Below, piece by piece: positions 41,928 through 50,812 of a DNA stretch of 64,000 nucleotides. This DNA is from Sphingobacteriales bacterium (GTDB lineage: Bacteria; Bacteroidota; Bacteroidia; Chitinophagales; Chitinophagaceae). Position numbers and translations under genes: made by a program. The notes under the pieces are model-generated. The model was not told the DNA's origin, did no database searches, and worked only from the letters and a program-made list of their open reading frames with translations. The stretch spans positions 372,001 to 436,000 of the forward strand of contig JACRLZ010000002.1 of NCBI GenBank assembly GCA_016235125.1, read 5' to 3'. Positions within the stretch are counted from its first letter, which is position 1. Each line of letters begins with the position of its first letter.

Positions 41928-42422
41928 ATGTCTATGAAAAAGTCTATTGTTTTTTTTATTGCAGCGCTGCTGATATATAATTCCGGCAGAACACAGATAT
42001 ATGCCGGAGCACCTGCAAAGGAAATTGCTCTGCCATCTGTAGCAGGGGATACCCTCCGCCTTTCCTCGCTGAAGGGAAAAGTTGTGCTGCTTGATTTCTG
42101 GGCCTCCTGGTGTGGCCCTTGCCGTGCATCCAACCGGGAACTGGTGAAGGTTTATTCAAAGTACAAGTCAAAAGGCCTTGAAATATTCAGCGTGTCGCTT
42201 GACAATGAAAAGGATGAATGGAAAGGTGCAATTAAAAAAGATAAGATAACCTGGTTTCAGGTAAACGATCCTGGGAAATGGTTTGCCAAAACTGCTATCG
42301 AATGGAATATTGAGGCGCTTCCAACAACTTATCTCATTGATAAGGAGGGAAAACTTGTGGCTATGGATCTTAGAGGGAAAGATTTGGAAAAAGCATTAAA
42401 GGAAATGCTTAATGACGAGTAG
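41928..42422 (+). CDS. TlpA-type thiol-disulfide oxidoreductase
   Basis: The 164-residue secreted protein (signal about 1-23) has FWASWCGPCRASN and the cis-Pro segment EALPTTYLID. It would keep Cys ligands of periplasmic copper proteins reduced, given the Cys-rich neighbours. Its stop lies 28 bases before the TonB-receptor start. Confidence 0.88.
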   Translation: MSMKKSIVFFIAALLIYNSGRTQIYAGAPAKEIALPSVAGDTLRLSSLKGKVVLLDFWASWCGPCRASNRELVKVYSKYKSKGLEIFSVSLDNEKDEWKGAIKKDKITWFQVNDPGKWFAKTAIEWNIEALPTTYLIDKEGKLVAMDLRGKDLEKALKEMLNDE

Positions 42423-42450
42423 ATGTTTTTTCATTATTAAACAGAAAGCA

Positions 42451-45045
42451 ATGTATTACTATATAAAACAAATTTTTCTGTGCAGCTTGCTGGTCTTTTT
42501 ATGTGCCAGCGTTAATGCGCAGAAAACTGAGAGAGCCGAAAAGGACACAATGGTGACTTTTCCTGTTTCAGGTGTATGTGAAATGTGTAAGGACAGGATA
42601 GAAGAGGCTGCAAAAGGAAAAGGGGTAAGGCTGGCAGTTTGGGATATAGATAAGAAAATCTTAACTCTGGTTTATAATCCATCACTTGTTTCCGAGAAAA
42701 AAGTAAGGAACCGTATTGTGGCAGCCGGTCATGATTCAGGTCCGATGAAAGCGGATGATGATGTGTATAATGCTCTTGACGAATGCTGCCATTACAGGGA
42801 AATAAACAGCCATTCCGATGTGGAGCATCCTGAAAAATCACCCGGTGATTCTGCAAATGCAGTTGGCCATGAATCAATAATGGGAGTGGTGATGGAAGAA
42901 GATAAGAAGGGAAATTTTTCACCTTTGATTGGGGCTTCCATAATCTGGCTTGGCACAACAAAAGGTACTGTTACAGATTCCAGCGGAGTATTTTCAATTA
43001 AAAAAAATTCAGGCTCATCAAAATTGATAATCAGTTATTCGGGATTCAGATCTGATACTGTAGATGCAGAAAAAAAAGGAGATATGATCATTGTACTGGC
43101 TGCAGGCAGTCAACTGAGCGAGGTAAAAGTACTATCGAGACAAAAATCATCTTTTGTTTCTTCGTTTACAACAATGCGGACGCAGATTATGACGGAAAAA
43201 GAATTATTCAAAGCCGCCTGTTGTAACCTGAGTGAAAGTTTTGAAACCAATCCCTCTGTTGATGTTTCTTACAATGATGCGGTTACCGGTTCAAAGCAAA
43301 TTCAATTGCTGGGACTTAGCGGAAATTATACACAACTTACGGTGGAAAGCATGCCCGGCCCGAGAGGCCTCGCCACTCCGCTTGGCCTGAACTTTATTGC
43401 CGGACCATGGGTTGAATCCATCCAGTTGAATAAAGGCGTAGGGTCTGTAGCAAATGGATTTGAAAGTATTGCCGGGCAGATAAATGTTGAGTTGAAGAAA
43501 CCTGAAAAATCTGACCGCCTCTACCTGAATGCATACATTAATGATAATGCAAAGACAGACCTTAACCTGGTGCTGACGAAAAAGCTGGGAAAAAAATGGA
43601 GTACTGCCTTATTGCTGCATGATAATTTTCTTACCCGTACCAATGTAGATTTTAATAAAGACGGATTCAGGGATATGACAACCGGCAATTTATTCAGCGC
43701 TGTCAGCCGGTGGAAATACGATGACGGCAAAGGATGGGCAGCACAGCTGGGAATAAAACTTCTTACTGATCAGAGGACGGGCGGTGAAATTGATTTTGAT
43801 CCGGGTAAAGACAAGCTCAGTACTGTGAATTACGGATTGGGGATTAACACAACCCGCTTTGAAACCTTTGGCAAACTCGGGTATGTGTTTCCTGAAAAAA
43901 AATATAAGAGCATCGGGTTGCAGCTATCAGTTTTCAGCCACCGGCAGGATTCCTATTTCGGTACCACCGTTTATGATGGCAAGCAAAATAATTTCTATGC
44001 AAACCTGATATATCAGTCGATCATTGGCACCACCGCTCATAAATTCAGAACCGGACTCAGTTTTCTTTCAGATACCTATAATGAATTATTCAGAACTACC
44101 CGCTATCAGAGAACAGAGAACATCCCCGGAACTTTCTTTGAGTACACATTTACTCCTGTTGAAAAATTCAGTGTGGTAGCCGGTATCCGTGCTGATTACA
44201 ACAGTTTGTTCGGCTGGTTCAGCACACCCCGCCTGCATGTACGGTATGAGCCTGTGAAGGGAACCATCATCAGGCTGAGTGCCGGAAGAGGACAACGCAC
44301 TGCCAACATCTTTGCAGAAAACAGCAGTGTGTTTGTAAGTTCACGACATATTAATATTATTACATCCGTTACTGGTAAAGCCTATGGTCTCGATCCCGAA
44401 GTGGCATGGAACAAAGGAATAAGCCTTGATCAGAAGCTCAGGCTTTTCAACAGAGATGCGTCATTAAGTTTTGATTTTTTCAGAAATGATTTCAGCAAAC
44501 AAGTGGTTGTGGACATTGAAAAAACACATGAAGTGCATTTTTACAATCTGAATGGCAAATCATTTTCAAATAGTTTCCAGGCTGAGCTTACTGTGGAGCC
44601 GGTTAAAAAACTAGACCTACGGTTTGCTTATCGCTTTTTTGATGTAAAGGCAACTTACAATGGCAAATTATTGCAACGTCCGTTTACAGCGAGGCACCGG
44701 GCATTTGCCAATATTGCTTATGAACTCGAAGGCTGGAAGTTTGATTATACATTAAATTATAATGGTACAAAAAGAATCCCGCCTGTTGATCATATCTTGC
44801 CGGGTAATGGACAAAGTTCTTATTCTCCTGAGTATGTAGTGATGAATGCCCAGATCAGTAAATCCCTGGGAAGAAAAAAATTGGTTGATCTATATTTCGG
44901 TGGCGAGAATCTAACAGGTTATATGCAACACGATGCCATCATAAGTCCTGATCAGCCTTTTGGCCCTTATTTCGACGCATCTTTAGTCTGGGGCCCGGTT
45001 AGCGGGAGGCTGATTTATGTCGGTTTCAGGTATAAGATCAAATAG
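42451..45045 (+). CDS. TonB-dependent receptor with N-terminal HMA copper-binding domain
   Basis: The 864-residue outer-membrane receptor has a signal peptide (1-23), an HMA domain with GVCEMCKD (Cys43, Cys46) and a VYNALDECCHYRE trailer. A carboxypeptidase-regulatory-like domain (about 135-225), plug (about 250-370) and 22-strand-type barrel follow, ending VGFRYKIK. The start is set at 42451 (MYYYIKQIFL); the earlier in-frame ATG 42412 overlaps the TlpA gene. HMA domains are rare on such receptors. The likely substrate is copper or a copper chelate. Confidence 0.85.
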   Translation: MYYYIKQIFLCSLLVFLCASVNAQKTERAEKDTMVTFPVSGVCEMCKDRIEEAAKGKGVRLAVWDIDKKILTLVYNPSLVSEKKVRNRIVAAGHDSGPMKADDDVYNALDECCHYREINSHSDVEHPEKSPGDSANAVGHESIMGVVMEEDKKGNFSPLIGASIIWLGTTKGTVTDSSGVFSIKKNSGSSKLIISYSGFRSDTVDAEKKGDMIIVLAAGSQLSEVKVLSRQKSSFVSSFTTMRTQIMTEKELFKAACCNLSESFETNPSVDVSYNDAVTGSKQIQLLGLSGNYTQLTVESMPGPRGLATPLGLNFIAGPWVESIQLNKGVGSVANGFESIAGQINVELKKPEKSDRLYLNAYINDNAKTDLNLVLTKKLGKKWSTALLLHDNFLTRTNVDFNKDGFRDMTTGNLFSAVSRWKYDDGKGWAAQLGIKLLTDQRTGGEIDFDPGKDKLSTVNYGLGINTTRFETFGKLGYVFPEKKYKSIGLQLSVFSHRQDSYFGTTVYDGKQNNFYANLIYQSIIGTTAHKFRTGLSFLSDTYNELFRTTRYQRTENIPGTFFEYTFTPVEKFSVVAGIRADYNSLFGWFSTPRLHVRYEPVKGTIIRLSAGRGQRTANIFAENSSVFVSSRHINIITSVTGKAYGLDPEVAWNKGISLDQKLRLFNRDASLSFDFFRNDFSKQVVVDIEKTHEVHFYNLNGKSFSNSFQAELTVEPVKKLDLRFAYRFFDVKATYNGKLLQRPFTARHRAFANIAYELEGWKFDYTLNYNGTKRIPPVDHILPGNGQSSYSPEYVVMNAQISKSLGRKKLVDLYFGGENLTGYMQHDAIISPDQPFGPYFDASLVWGPVSGRLIYVGFRYKIK

Positions 45046-45116
45046 CAATCGTTTTAGACGGAGTAAACTTTATAAAAGAGACCTATATGAAGGATAAAAA
45101 AACTGATTGCCGCATT

Positions 45117-45148
45117 ATTGTAAAGGGCAGAAAATATTGTTAGATTTG
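45117..45148 (+). promoter_or_regulatory. Promoter of the second HYC_CC_PP gene
   Basis: ATTG at 45117-45120 and TAGATTTG at 45141-45148, 20 bases apart. GTG start at 45156 gives an almost leaderless message, as for the first family member. Confidence 0.65.
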
Positions 45149-45155
45149 TAACAGG

Positions 45156-45554
45156 GTGAGAAAATTTATTGCAACCATATTAGCCTTTTTATATATTACC
45201 ACATCTGGTGGCGCCACACTGCATATGCATTATTGTATGGGCCAGTTGGCTAATTGGGGACTTGGACATGACAAATCCAAAACCTGTGGTAAATGCGGCA
45301 TGAAAAAGAGCGATGAAAAAGAAAATGGATGCTGCAGGGATGAACATAAATTTGTTAGCAATAAGGGGGACCAAAAAACAGGCGAAACAGGTATTCGGAT
45401 ATTACAACTTCTATCACTTGCCCTTCCACAGGCATTTTATATTATAACGGAGATTGTCCCTTCTTCTCTTTCTGAAAAAAATCCCATCAGCCATGCACCT
45501 CCCCGAGGAGATGGCGTTGCGGTGTACATCCGCAATTGTATTTTTCTTATTTAA
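45156..45554 (+). CDS. HYC_CC_PP family protein (second copy)
   Basis: The 132-residue protein has a signal (1-20), MHYCMGQL, CGKCGM, a CC pair (GCCRDE) and HAPPRGD. Its start codon is GTG; no ATG alternative exists. It is related to the protein at 40684 by motif order rather than close identity. Copper binding is inferred. Confidence 0.75.
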   Translation: MRKFIATILAFLYITTSGGATLHMHYCMGQLANWGLGHDKSKTCGKCGMKKSDEKENGCCRDEHKFVSNKGDQKTGETGIRILQLLSLALPQAFYIITEIVPSSLSEKNPISHAPPRGDGVAVYIRNCIFLI

Positions 45555-45571
45555 AGTTTGTTTTTTAAGTA

Positions 45572-45610
45572 AGCCAGGCAGGTATTTATTGCCGGGCTAT
45601 TGTATTTTAT
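45572..45610 (+). terminator. Probable terminator after the second HYC_CC_PP gene
   Basis: AGCCAGGCA (45572-45580) and TGCCGGGCT (45590-45598) pair with one mismatch, followed by T-rich sequence (ATTGTATTTTATTTT). Confidence 0.5.
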
Positions 45611-45640
45611 TTTCATTACTCAATTTTTAAATTTATTTAT

Positions 45641-46276
45641 ATGAAAAAAAGTTTCTTTTCAATAATTGCAATTGCTGCAATCTTATTTACCGCCTGTAGC
45701 AACGGTGGAAAAAAGGACAGGCATGAAGGCCACGACATGGATAATATGGGTAAAGATAGCAGCCAGCATGTCATGACGACCAATGATGCAGATATTAAAG
45801 CTGTGCAGGTGACTTTTAGCAACGTAGAGGCCAAAGCTTCAGCATCTCTTAAGGAAATAATTGGCCATTATCTGCATATAAAAAATGCATTGGCAAATGA
45901 TGATGCGTCTGAAGCAGCCAGCGGAGCTAAGACAATGGATAAAGCACTTGGCAGCCTGGATAAATCTTTACTGACGGCTGAGCAAAAGAAAGTATATGAC
46001 GAAGTAGAAGAAGATCTGAAGGAACATGCAGAACACATAGGGAAGAACGGGGATAATATTAAACATCAGCGGGAACACTTTTCCATGATGAGTGAAGATG
46101 TGTATGATATTGCAAAAGCGTTTGGAGGAAGTCAGCCCCTGTATCATGATCATTGCCCTATGTACAATGAGGATAAAGGCGGGGCTATGTGGCTGAGCGA
46201 AATGAAGGAAGTAAAGAATCCTTATTTCGGTTCACAGATGCTTAAATGCGGTACTGTGGAGGAAGTAATTAAATAA
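45641..46276 (+). CDS. DUF3347 domain lipoprotein
   Basis: The 211-residue lipoprotein (LFTAC, Cys19) has a His/Met-rich N-terminal linker (HEGHDMDNM) and a helical DUF3347 domain (about 60-200), ending with YHDHCPMYNEDKGG and MWLSE...GSQMLKCG. DUF3347 proteins accompany Cus-type exporters and carry conserved Met, His and Cys. It is probably a periplasmic copper-binding accessory. The next gene is 19 bases downstream. Confidence 0.88.
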   Translation: MKKSFFSIIAIAAILFTACSNGGKKDRHEGHDMDNMGKDSSQHVMTTNDADIKAVQVTFSNVEAKASASLKEIIGHYLHIKNALANDDASEAASGAKTMDKALGSLDKSLLTAEQKKVYDEVEEDLKEHAEHIGKNGDNIKHQREHFSMMSEDVYDIAKAFGGSQPLYHDHCPMYNEDKGGAMWLSEMKEVKNPYFGSQMLKCGTVEEVIK

Positions 46277-46295
46277 CACCATTCAACCATAAACT

Positions 46296-47579
46296 ATGGT
46301 TCAGAAGCTAATCGAATTGGCTCTTAGGAACAGGTTCATCGTTTTACTTTTTGCAGGAGGCTTGTTTGCATGGGGCCTTCTGTCTGTCAAACGAAATCCG
46401 ATTGATGCAATTCCTGATTTATCGGAGAACCAGGTAATTGTTTTTACCGAATGGATGGGCCGCAGCCCGCAGGTGATAGAAGACCAGGTGACCTATCCGC
46501 TGGTGAGCAACCTGCAGGGTATTCCCAAAATAAAGAACATCAGGGGCAGCTCTATGTTCGGGATGAGTTTTGTGTATGTGATTTTTAACGATAACATTGA
46601 TATCTATTGGGCAAGAACAAGAGTATTGGAAAGGTTGAACTATGCCCAGCGGTTGTTGCCCCAGAATGTTACTCCCACTTTAGGCCCCGATGGTACAGGT
46701 GTCGGTCATGTTTTTTGGTATCACCTCAATGCTCCTGATATGGATCTTGGCGAACAAAGGGCATTACAGGATTGGTATATCAAGTTTGCATTGCAAACAG
46801 TGCCAGGTGTAGCCGAGGTTGCATCGTTTGGCGGGTTTGAAAAACAATACCAGTTGGTGGTCGACCCGGTAAAACTGCAGTTCTATAATATCTCTTTAAT
46901 GGATGTGATGAATAAAGTAAAAGCCAATAATAATGATGTAGGAGGAAGGAAATTTGAAATGGCGGATATGGCCTATATCATCCGTGGTCTGGGATATATT
47001 AAAAACAAGGATGATGTGGAAAAAATCGCTTTGGCAAATTACAATGGTATACCGGTACGAGTGAAAGACATTGGCAGTGTTCAGATGGGCGGCGATCTGC
47101 GTCTCGGCATCTTTGACATGGATGGCAAAGGAGAAGTGGTGGGAGGCATCGTTGTGATGCGATACGGGGAAAATGCCAATACAGTAATTAATGCTGTAAA
47201 GAAAAAAATGAAGGAAGTCGAAAAGGGATTGCCCGATGGAGTCACTTTTAAAACATCATACGACCGCAGCACACTGATAGCCGCTGCCATTGATAATATC
47301 AAAGGCAAACTGGTGGAAGAAATGATCGCTGTTTCCCTCATTGTTATCCTTTTCCTGTTTCACTGGAAAAGCGCTTTGAGCATTATCATTCAGATCCCGA
47401 TAACGGTGACCATCAGTTTTATTTTATTGAATGCATTTGGTTTGTCATCAAACATCATGTCGCTAACTGGTCTTGCCTTGTCCATAATGGTGATAGTGGA
47501 TAACGGGATCATCATGGCTGAGAATTCATACAGGAACCTGGCTGAATGGCAGGAACAGCACAAACCCGGTAAATCATAA
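46296..47579 (+). CDS. cusA: CusA-type RND copper pump, N-terminal half
   Basis: The 427-residue ORF covers the first transmembrane helix, the porter domain and helices TM2-TM4 of a CusA-type heavy-metal RND pump, ending at VDNGIIMAENSYRNLAEW and a short tail. LIELALRNRFIVLLFAGG starts the protein. The next ORF continues with the second half. The boundary falls in the cytoplasmic loop after TM4. Whether the pump is truly split, or a single gene interrupted by a frameshift (second ORF is +1), cannot be decided here. Confidence 0.9.
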   Translation: MVQKLIELALRNRFIVLLFAGGLFAWGLLSVKRNPIDAIPDLSENQVIVFTEWMGRSPQVIEDQVTYPLVSNLQGIPKIKNIRGSSMFGMSFVYVIFNDNIDIYWARTRVLERLNYAQRLLPQNVTPTLGPDGTGVGHVFWYHLNAPDMDLGEQRALQDWYIKFALQTVPGVAEVASFGGFEKQYQLVVDPVKLQFYNISLMDVMNKVKANNNDVGGRKFEMADMAYIIRGLGYIKNKDDVEKIALANYNGIPVRVKDIGSVQMGGDLRLGIFDMDGKGEVVGGIVVMRYGENANTVINAVKKKMKEVEKGLPDGVTFKTSYDRSTLIAAAIDNIKGKLVEEMIAVSLIVILFLFHWKSALSIIIQIPITVTISFILLNAFGLSSNIMSLTGLALSIMVIVDNGIIMAENSYRNLAEWQEQHKPGKS

Positions 47580-47583
47580 TACT

Positions 47584-49539
47584 ATGAAACGGTTAAAGAA
47601 TTTTTTTCATAAAGCAAAGAAGAAACTGGCGCCGGATTATTACCGTATTCCGGAATCCGAAAGAATGAATATTATTGAACGTTCCTGCAAACAGGTGTCA
47701 AGAGGAGTGTTCTTTTCCACAGTTATCATCATTACTTCTTTTTTACCTGTGTTTTTACTTACGGGTCAGGAAGGAAAACTTTTTCATCCGCTGGCATATA
47801 CAAAGACGTTCATCATGATCGTGGATGCGGTACTGGTGGTTACATTGGCGCCGGTACTGATCTCTTTTTTTATGAAAGGTCGTTTTCGCAATGAACGTTC
47901 AAACCCGGTAAACAGGGTATTGGAAAAAATTTATGAACCCATAATCCGGTTTTGTATCAAATGGAGAAAAACAATTATCGGCATTAATCTTATGGCATTG
48001 CTGATAAGCGTTCCCCTGATCATGCGGCTGGGCAGGGAATTTATGCCGCCATTGGATGAAGGTTCATTACTCTTTATGCCGGTTACACTTCCTGATGTTT
48101 CAAATTCAGAAGCGAAGCGTTTGTTACAGGTGCAGGACAAACTGATTCGTACTGTGCCGGAGGTTGAACATGTTTTAGGTAAAGCCGGCAGGGCCAATAC
48201 AGCTACCGATAATTCGCCGATAAGCATGATTGAAACCATCATTCTGCTGAAGCCGAGAAGCGAATGGAGAAAAGGGATGACCAAAAACGATATTATTAAT
48301 GAACTGAATTCAAAACTCCAGATACCCGGAGTTACCAATGGATGGACACAGCCCATCATCAACCGCATCAACATGCTTTCTACCGGTATTCGTACCGATG
48401 TAGGTGTAAAAGTGTATGGACAGAACCTTGACAGCATTTATGCATTTGCGCAAACCATCAAAAAACAATTGGAAGGCATTGATGGGATAAAGGATCTGTA
48501 TGTGGAACCAATCACCGGTGGCAAATACATTGACATATCCGTAAAGAGAGATGAAATAGGAAGGTATGGCCTGAGTGTGGATGATGTGAATACGGTAGTT
48601 GAAAGTGCATTGGGAGGAATGAAACTGACAACCACCATTGAAGGACGCCAAAGATTTTCTGTAAATGCAAGATATGGCCAGGATTTCAGAAATAATCTCA
48701 CTGCATTAAAACGATTACAGGTGCAAACGATGAATTACGGGCCCATTCCGCTTGAAGCGGTTGCAGACATAAAACTCAGCGATGGCCCCCCGATGATAAA
48801 TTCAGAAAACGCCATGCTCAGGGGAACAATTTTGTTCAATGTACGGGAAAGAGATTTGGGAAGCACCGTAAAAGAAGCGCAGGAAAAACTGGATAGAATG
48901 ATAACCAAACTTCCCAAGGGGTATTTTCTGGAATGGAGCGGCCAATATGAAAATCTTATACGGGGAGAAAAAACAATGAAGACAATTTTGCCGGTTGTCT
49001 TAGTAATTATTTTTCTTTCCATGTATTTCGCCTTTCGTTCTGCACGGGAGGCTTTCTTTAGCCTGATAAGTATTCCGTTTGCCTTGATTGGCGGGGCTTA
49101 TATGATTTATATCTGGAATGTGAATCTGTCTGTGGCTGTTGCAGTAGGTTTTATCGCTTTGTTTGGATTGGCTGTGGAAACAGGTATTGTAATGGTTATT
49201 TACCTGAACGATGCCATGCAACAGTTAGTGGCTAAAAAAGGAAATTCAAAAGAAACAATTACAAAAGCCGACCTGAGGGAATATGTTATTGCCGGCGCTG
49301 CAAAACGTCTTCGTCCAAAGCTAATGACCGTTGCCGTGTCTTTATTTGGTCTGGTGCCTATTTTATGGAGCAGCGGGGTGGGCAGCGATGTAATGAAGCC
49401 GATTGTTTTACCAATGATAGGCGGGGTTTTTACTTCTGCCATACATATCCTTTTGGTCACACCTATTATTTTTTTGATGACAAAAGAATATGAATTGAGA
49501 AAGTTTGGAAAAATAGAATTATCAGATTCAAAACATTAA
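47584..49539 (+). CDS. cusA: CusA-type RND copper pump, C-terminal half
   Basis: The 651-residue ORF begins four bases after the stop of the N-terminal half. It holds YYRIPESERMNIIERS, then VFLLTGQEGKLFHPLAYTKT, the second porter domain and the final transmembrane helices. Total with the first half is 1078 residues, the usual length for CusA. The frame is also open upstream of its ATG without a stop for at least 60 bases, which would fit a +1 frameshift in one ancestral gene. Confidence 0.9.
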   Translation: MKRLKNFFHKAKKKLAPDYYRIPESERMNIIERSCKQVSRGVFFSTVIIITSFLPVFLLTGQEGKLFHPLAYTKTFIMIVDAVLVVTLAPVLISFFMKGRFRNERSNPVNRVLEKIYEPIIRFCIKWRKTIIGINLMALLISVPLIMRLGREFMPPLDEGSLLFMPVTLPDVSNSEAKRLLQVQDKLIRTVPEVEHVLGKAGRANTATDNSPISMIETIILLKPRSEWRKGMTKNDIINELNSKLQIPGVTNGWTQPIINRINMLSTGIRTDVGVKVYGQNLDSIYAFAQTIKKQLEGIDGIKDLYVEPITGGKYIDISVKRDEIGRYGLSVDDVNTVVESALGGMKLTTTIEGRQRFSVNARYGQDFRNNLTALKRLQVQTMNYGPIPLEAVADIKLSDGPPMINSENAMLRGTILFNVRERDLGSTVKEAQEKLDRMITKLPKGYFLEWSGQYENLIRGEKTMKTILPVVLVIIFLSMYFAFRSAREAFFSLISIPFALIGGAYMIYIWNVNLSVAVAVGFIALFGLAVETGIVMVIYLNDAMQQLVAKKGNSKETITKADLREYVIAGAAKRLRPKLMTVAVSLFGLVPILWSSGVGSDVMKPIVLPMIGGVFTSAIHILLVTPIIFLMTKEYELRKFGKIELSDSKH

Positions 49540-49542
49540 TGT

Positions 49543-50793
49543 ATGAAGAAATTTATAGGATTATCATTAACCTGTTTATTGCTGAATGGCTTTTTACTGG
49601 CACAAACTATGAAGCTGAATGCCATCATCGACAGCATCACAGCTTTTCACCCCGTAATAAAAATGTATGATAATGAAATCCGGTCAATGGATGAAGCCGC
49701 TAAAGGTGCAAGAAACTGGATGCCTCCCGACTTCAGTACAGGTTTCTGGATGGTTCCCTATAATCCATCTTTATGGAAAAGGGGCGATATGGGAGCCACC
49801 GGTATGGGACAATACATGCTTGGCGGACAGCAAATGTTTCCAAACAGAAAAAAACTGGATGCTGATGAAAAATACATGAAGGCCATGTCATCAGTGGAGA
49901 AAGAAAAAAAGGCGGCATCGCTGAACGAATTAATCAATGATGCAAAACAGTATTACTACGAATGGATGATTCTGAAAAAGAAACTGGTGATACTGGCTGA
50001 GAATGAAAAAATTCTTGACTTCATGATAAAAAATGCTGAGATACGATATAAAAACGGGTTAGAAAAGATCAGCGCTTATTATAAAGCCAAAGCTGCATTG
50101 GGTAATGTAAAGAATATGCAACTGATGTATGAAAGCGACATCCGGGAAAAACGGATCCAGCTTAATACACTCATGGGCAGAAACGCCATGACTGATTTTG
50201 ATATTGATACGGTATTTCAGTTAAATGATTTTACAGGAATTGTATTTGACAGCGTTATGTTCTATAACAACAGAAGTGACCTGAAAGTAGTGGACAGAGA
50301 AATTAACCTGACGATCCTGAAGCAGGAAACTGAAAAAGCAGCGCTGAAACCCCAGTTTGGTATCCGTTATGAGCATATGTTTGGCTTTGGGGGCTTCCCT
50401 ATGCAATATTCGCTGATGGGCATGATGAGGATACCATTGAATAATTCATCAAAAATGAATAAGGCCAATATTGAAAGTCTTAAATGGAAATCAAATTCAT
50501 TGCAATCTCAGAAACAAATGATGGTGAATGAATACAGCGGTATGGCTTACAGTATGAGAAACGAACTGGAACTAAAGAAGAAACAGCTTAAACTCTATGA
50601 AGAAAATATTATTCCGGCTTTGCGGAACAATTACAGAACCATGCAGCTGGGTTATGAGCAGAACACTGAAGAATTGTTTATGCTTTATGATGCCTGGGAA
50701 ACTTTGAACATGACGCAATTGGAATATACGGAACTGCTTAATCAGGCACTGAAATTGCAGGTTGAACTCGAAAGAATTTTACAGGTAAAATAA
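49543..50793 (+). CDS. cusC: TolC/CusC-type outer-membrane efflux protein
   Basis: The 416-residue protein has a signal peptide (1-20), two long helical repeats typical of outer membrane efflux proteins (for example LNELINDAKQYYYEWMILKKK) and a C-terminal helix LNQALKLQVELERIL. A Met-rich segment (MGATGMGQYMLGGQQMF) may contact copper. It begins three bases after the CusA stop, so the three Cus parts form one operon. Confidence 0.9.
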   Translation: MKKFIGLSLTCLLLNGFLLAQTMKLNAIIDSITAFHPVIKMYDNEIRSMDEAAKGARNWMPPDFSTGFWMVPYNPSLWKRGDMGATGMGQYMLGGQQMFPNRKKLDADEKYMKAMSSVEKEKKAASLNELINDAKQYYYEWMILKKKLVILAENEKILDFMIKNAEIRYKNGLEKISAYYKAKAALGNVKNMQLMYESDIREKRIQLNTLMGRNAMTDFDIDTVFQLNDFTGIVFDSVMFYNNRSDLKVVDREINLTILKQETEKAALKPQFGIRYEHMFGFGGFPMQYSLMGMMRIPLNNSSKMNKANIESLKWKSNSLQSQKQMMVNEYSGMAYSMRNELELKKKQLKLYEENIIPALRNNYRTMQLGYEQNTEELFMLYDAWETLNMTQLEYTELLNQALKLQVELERILQVK

Positions 50794-50812
50794 ATTTTAA
50801 ATCTGAAAGACT

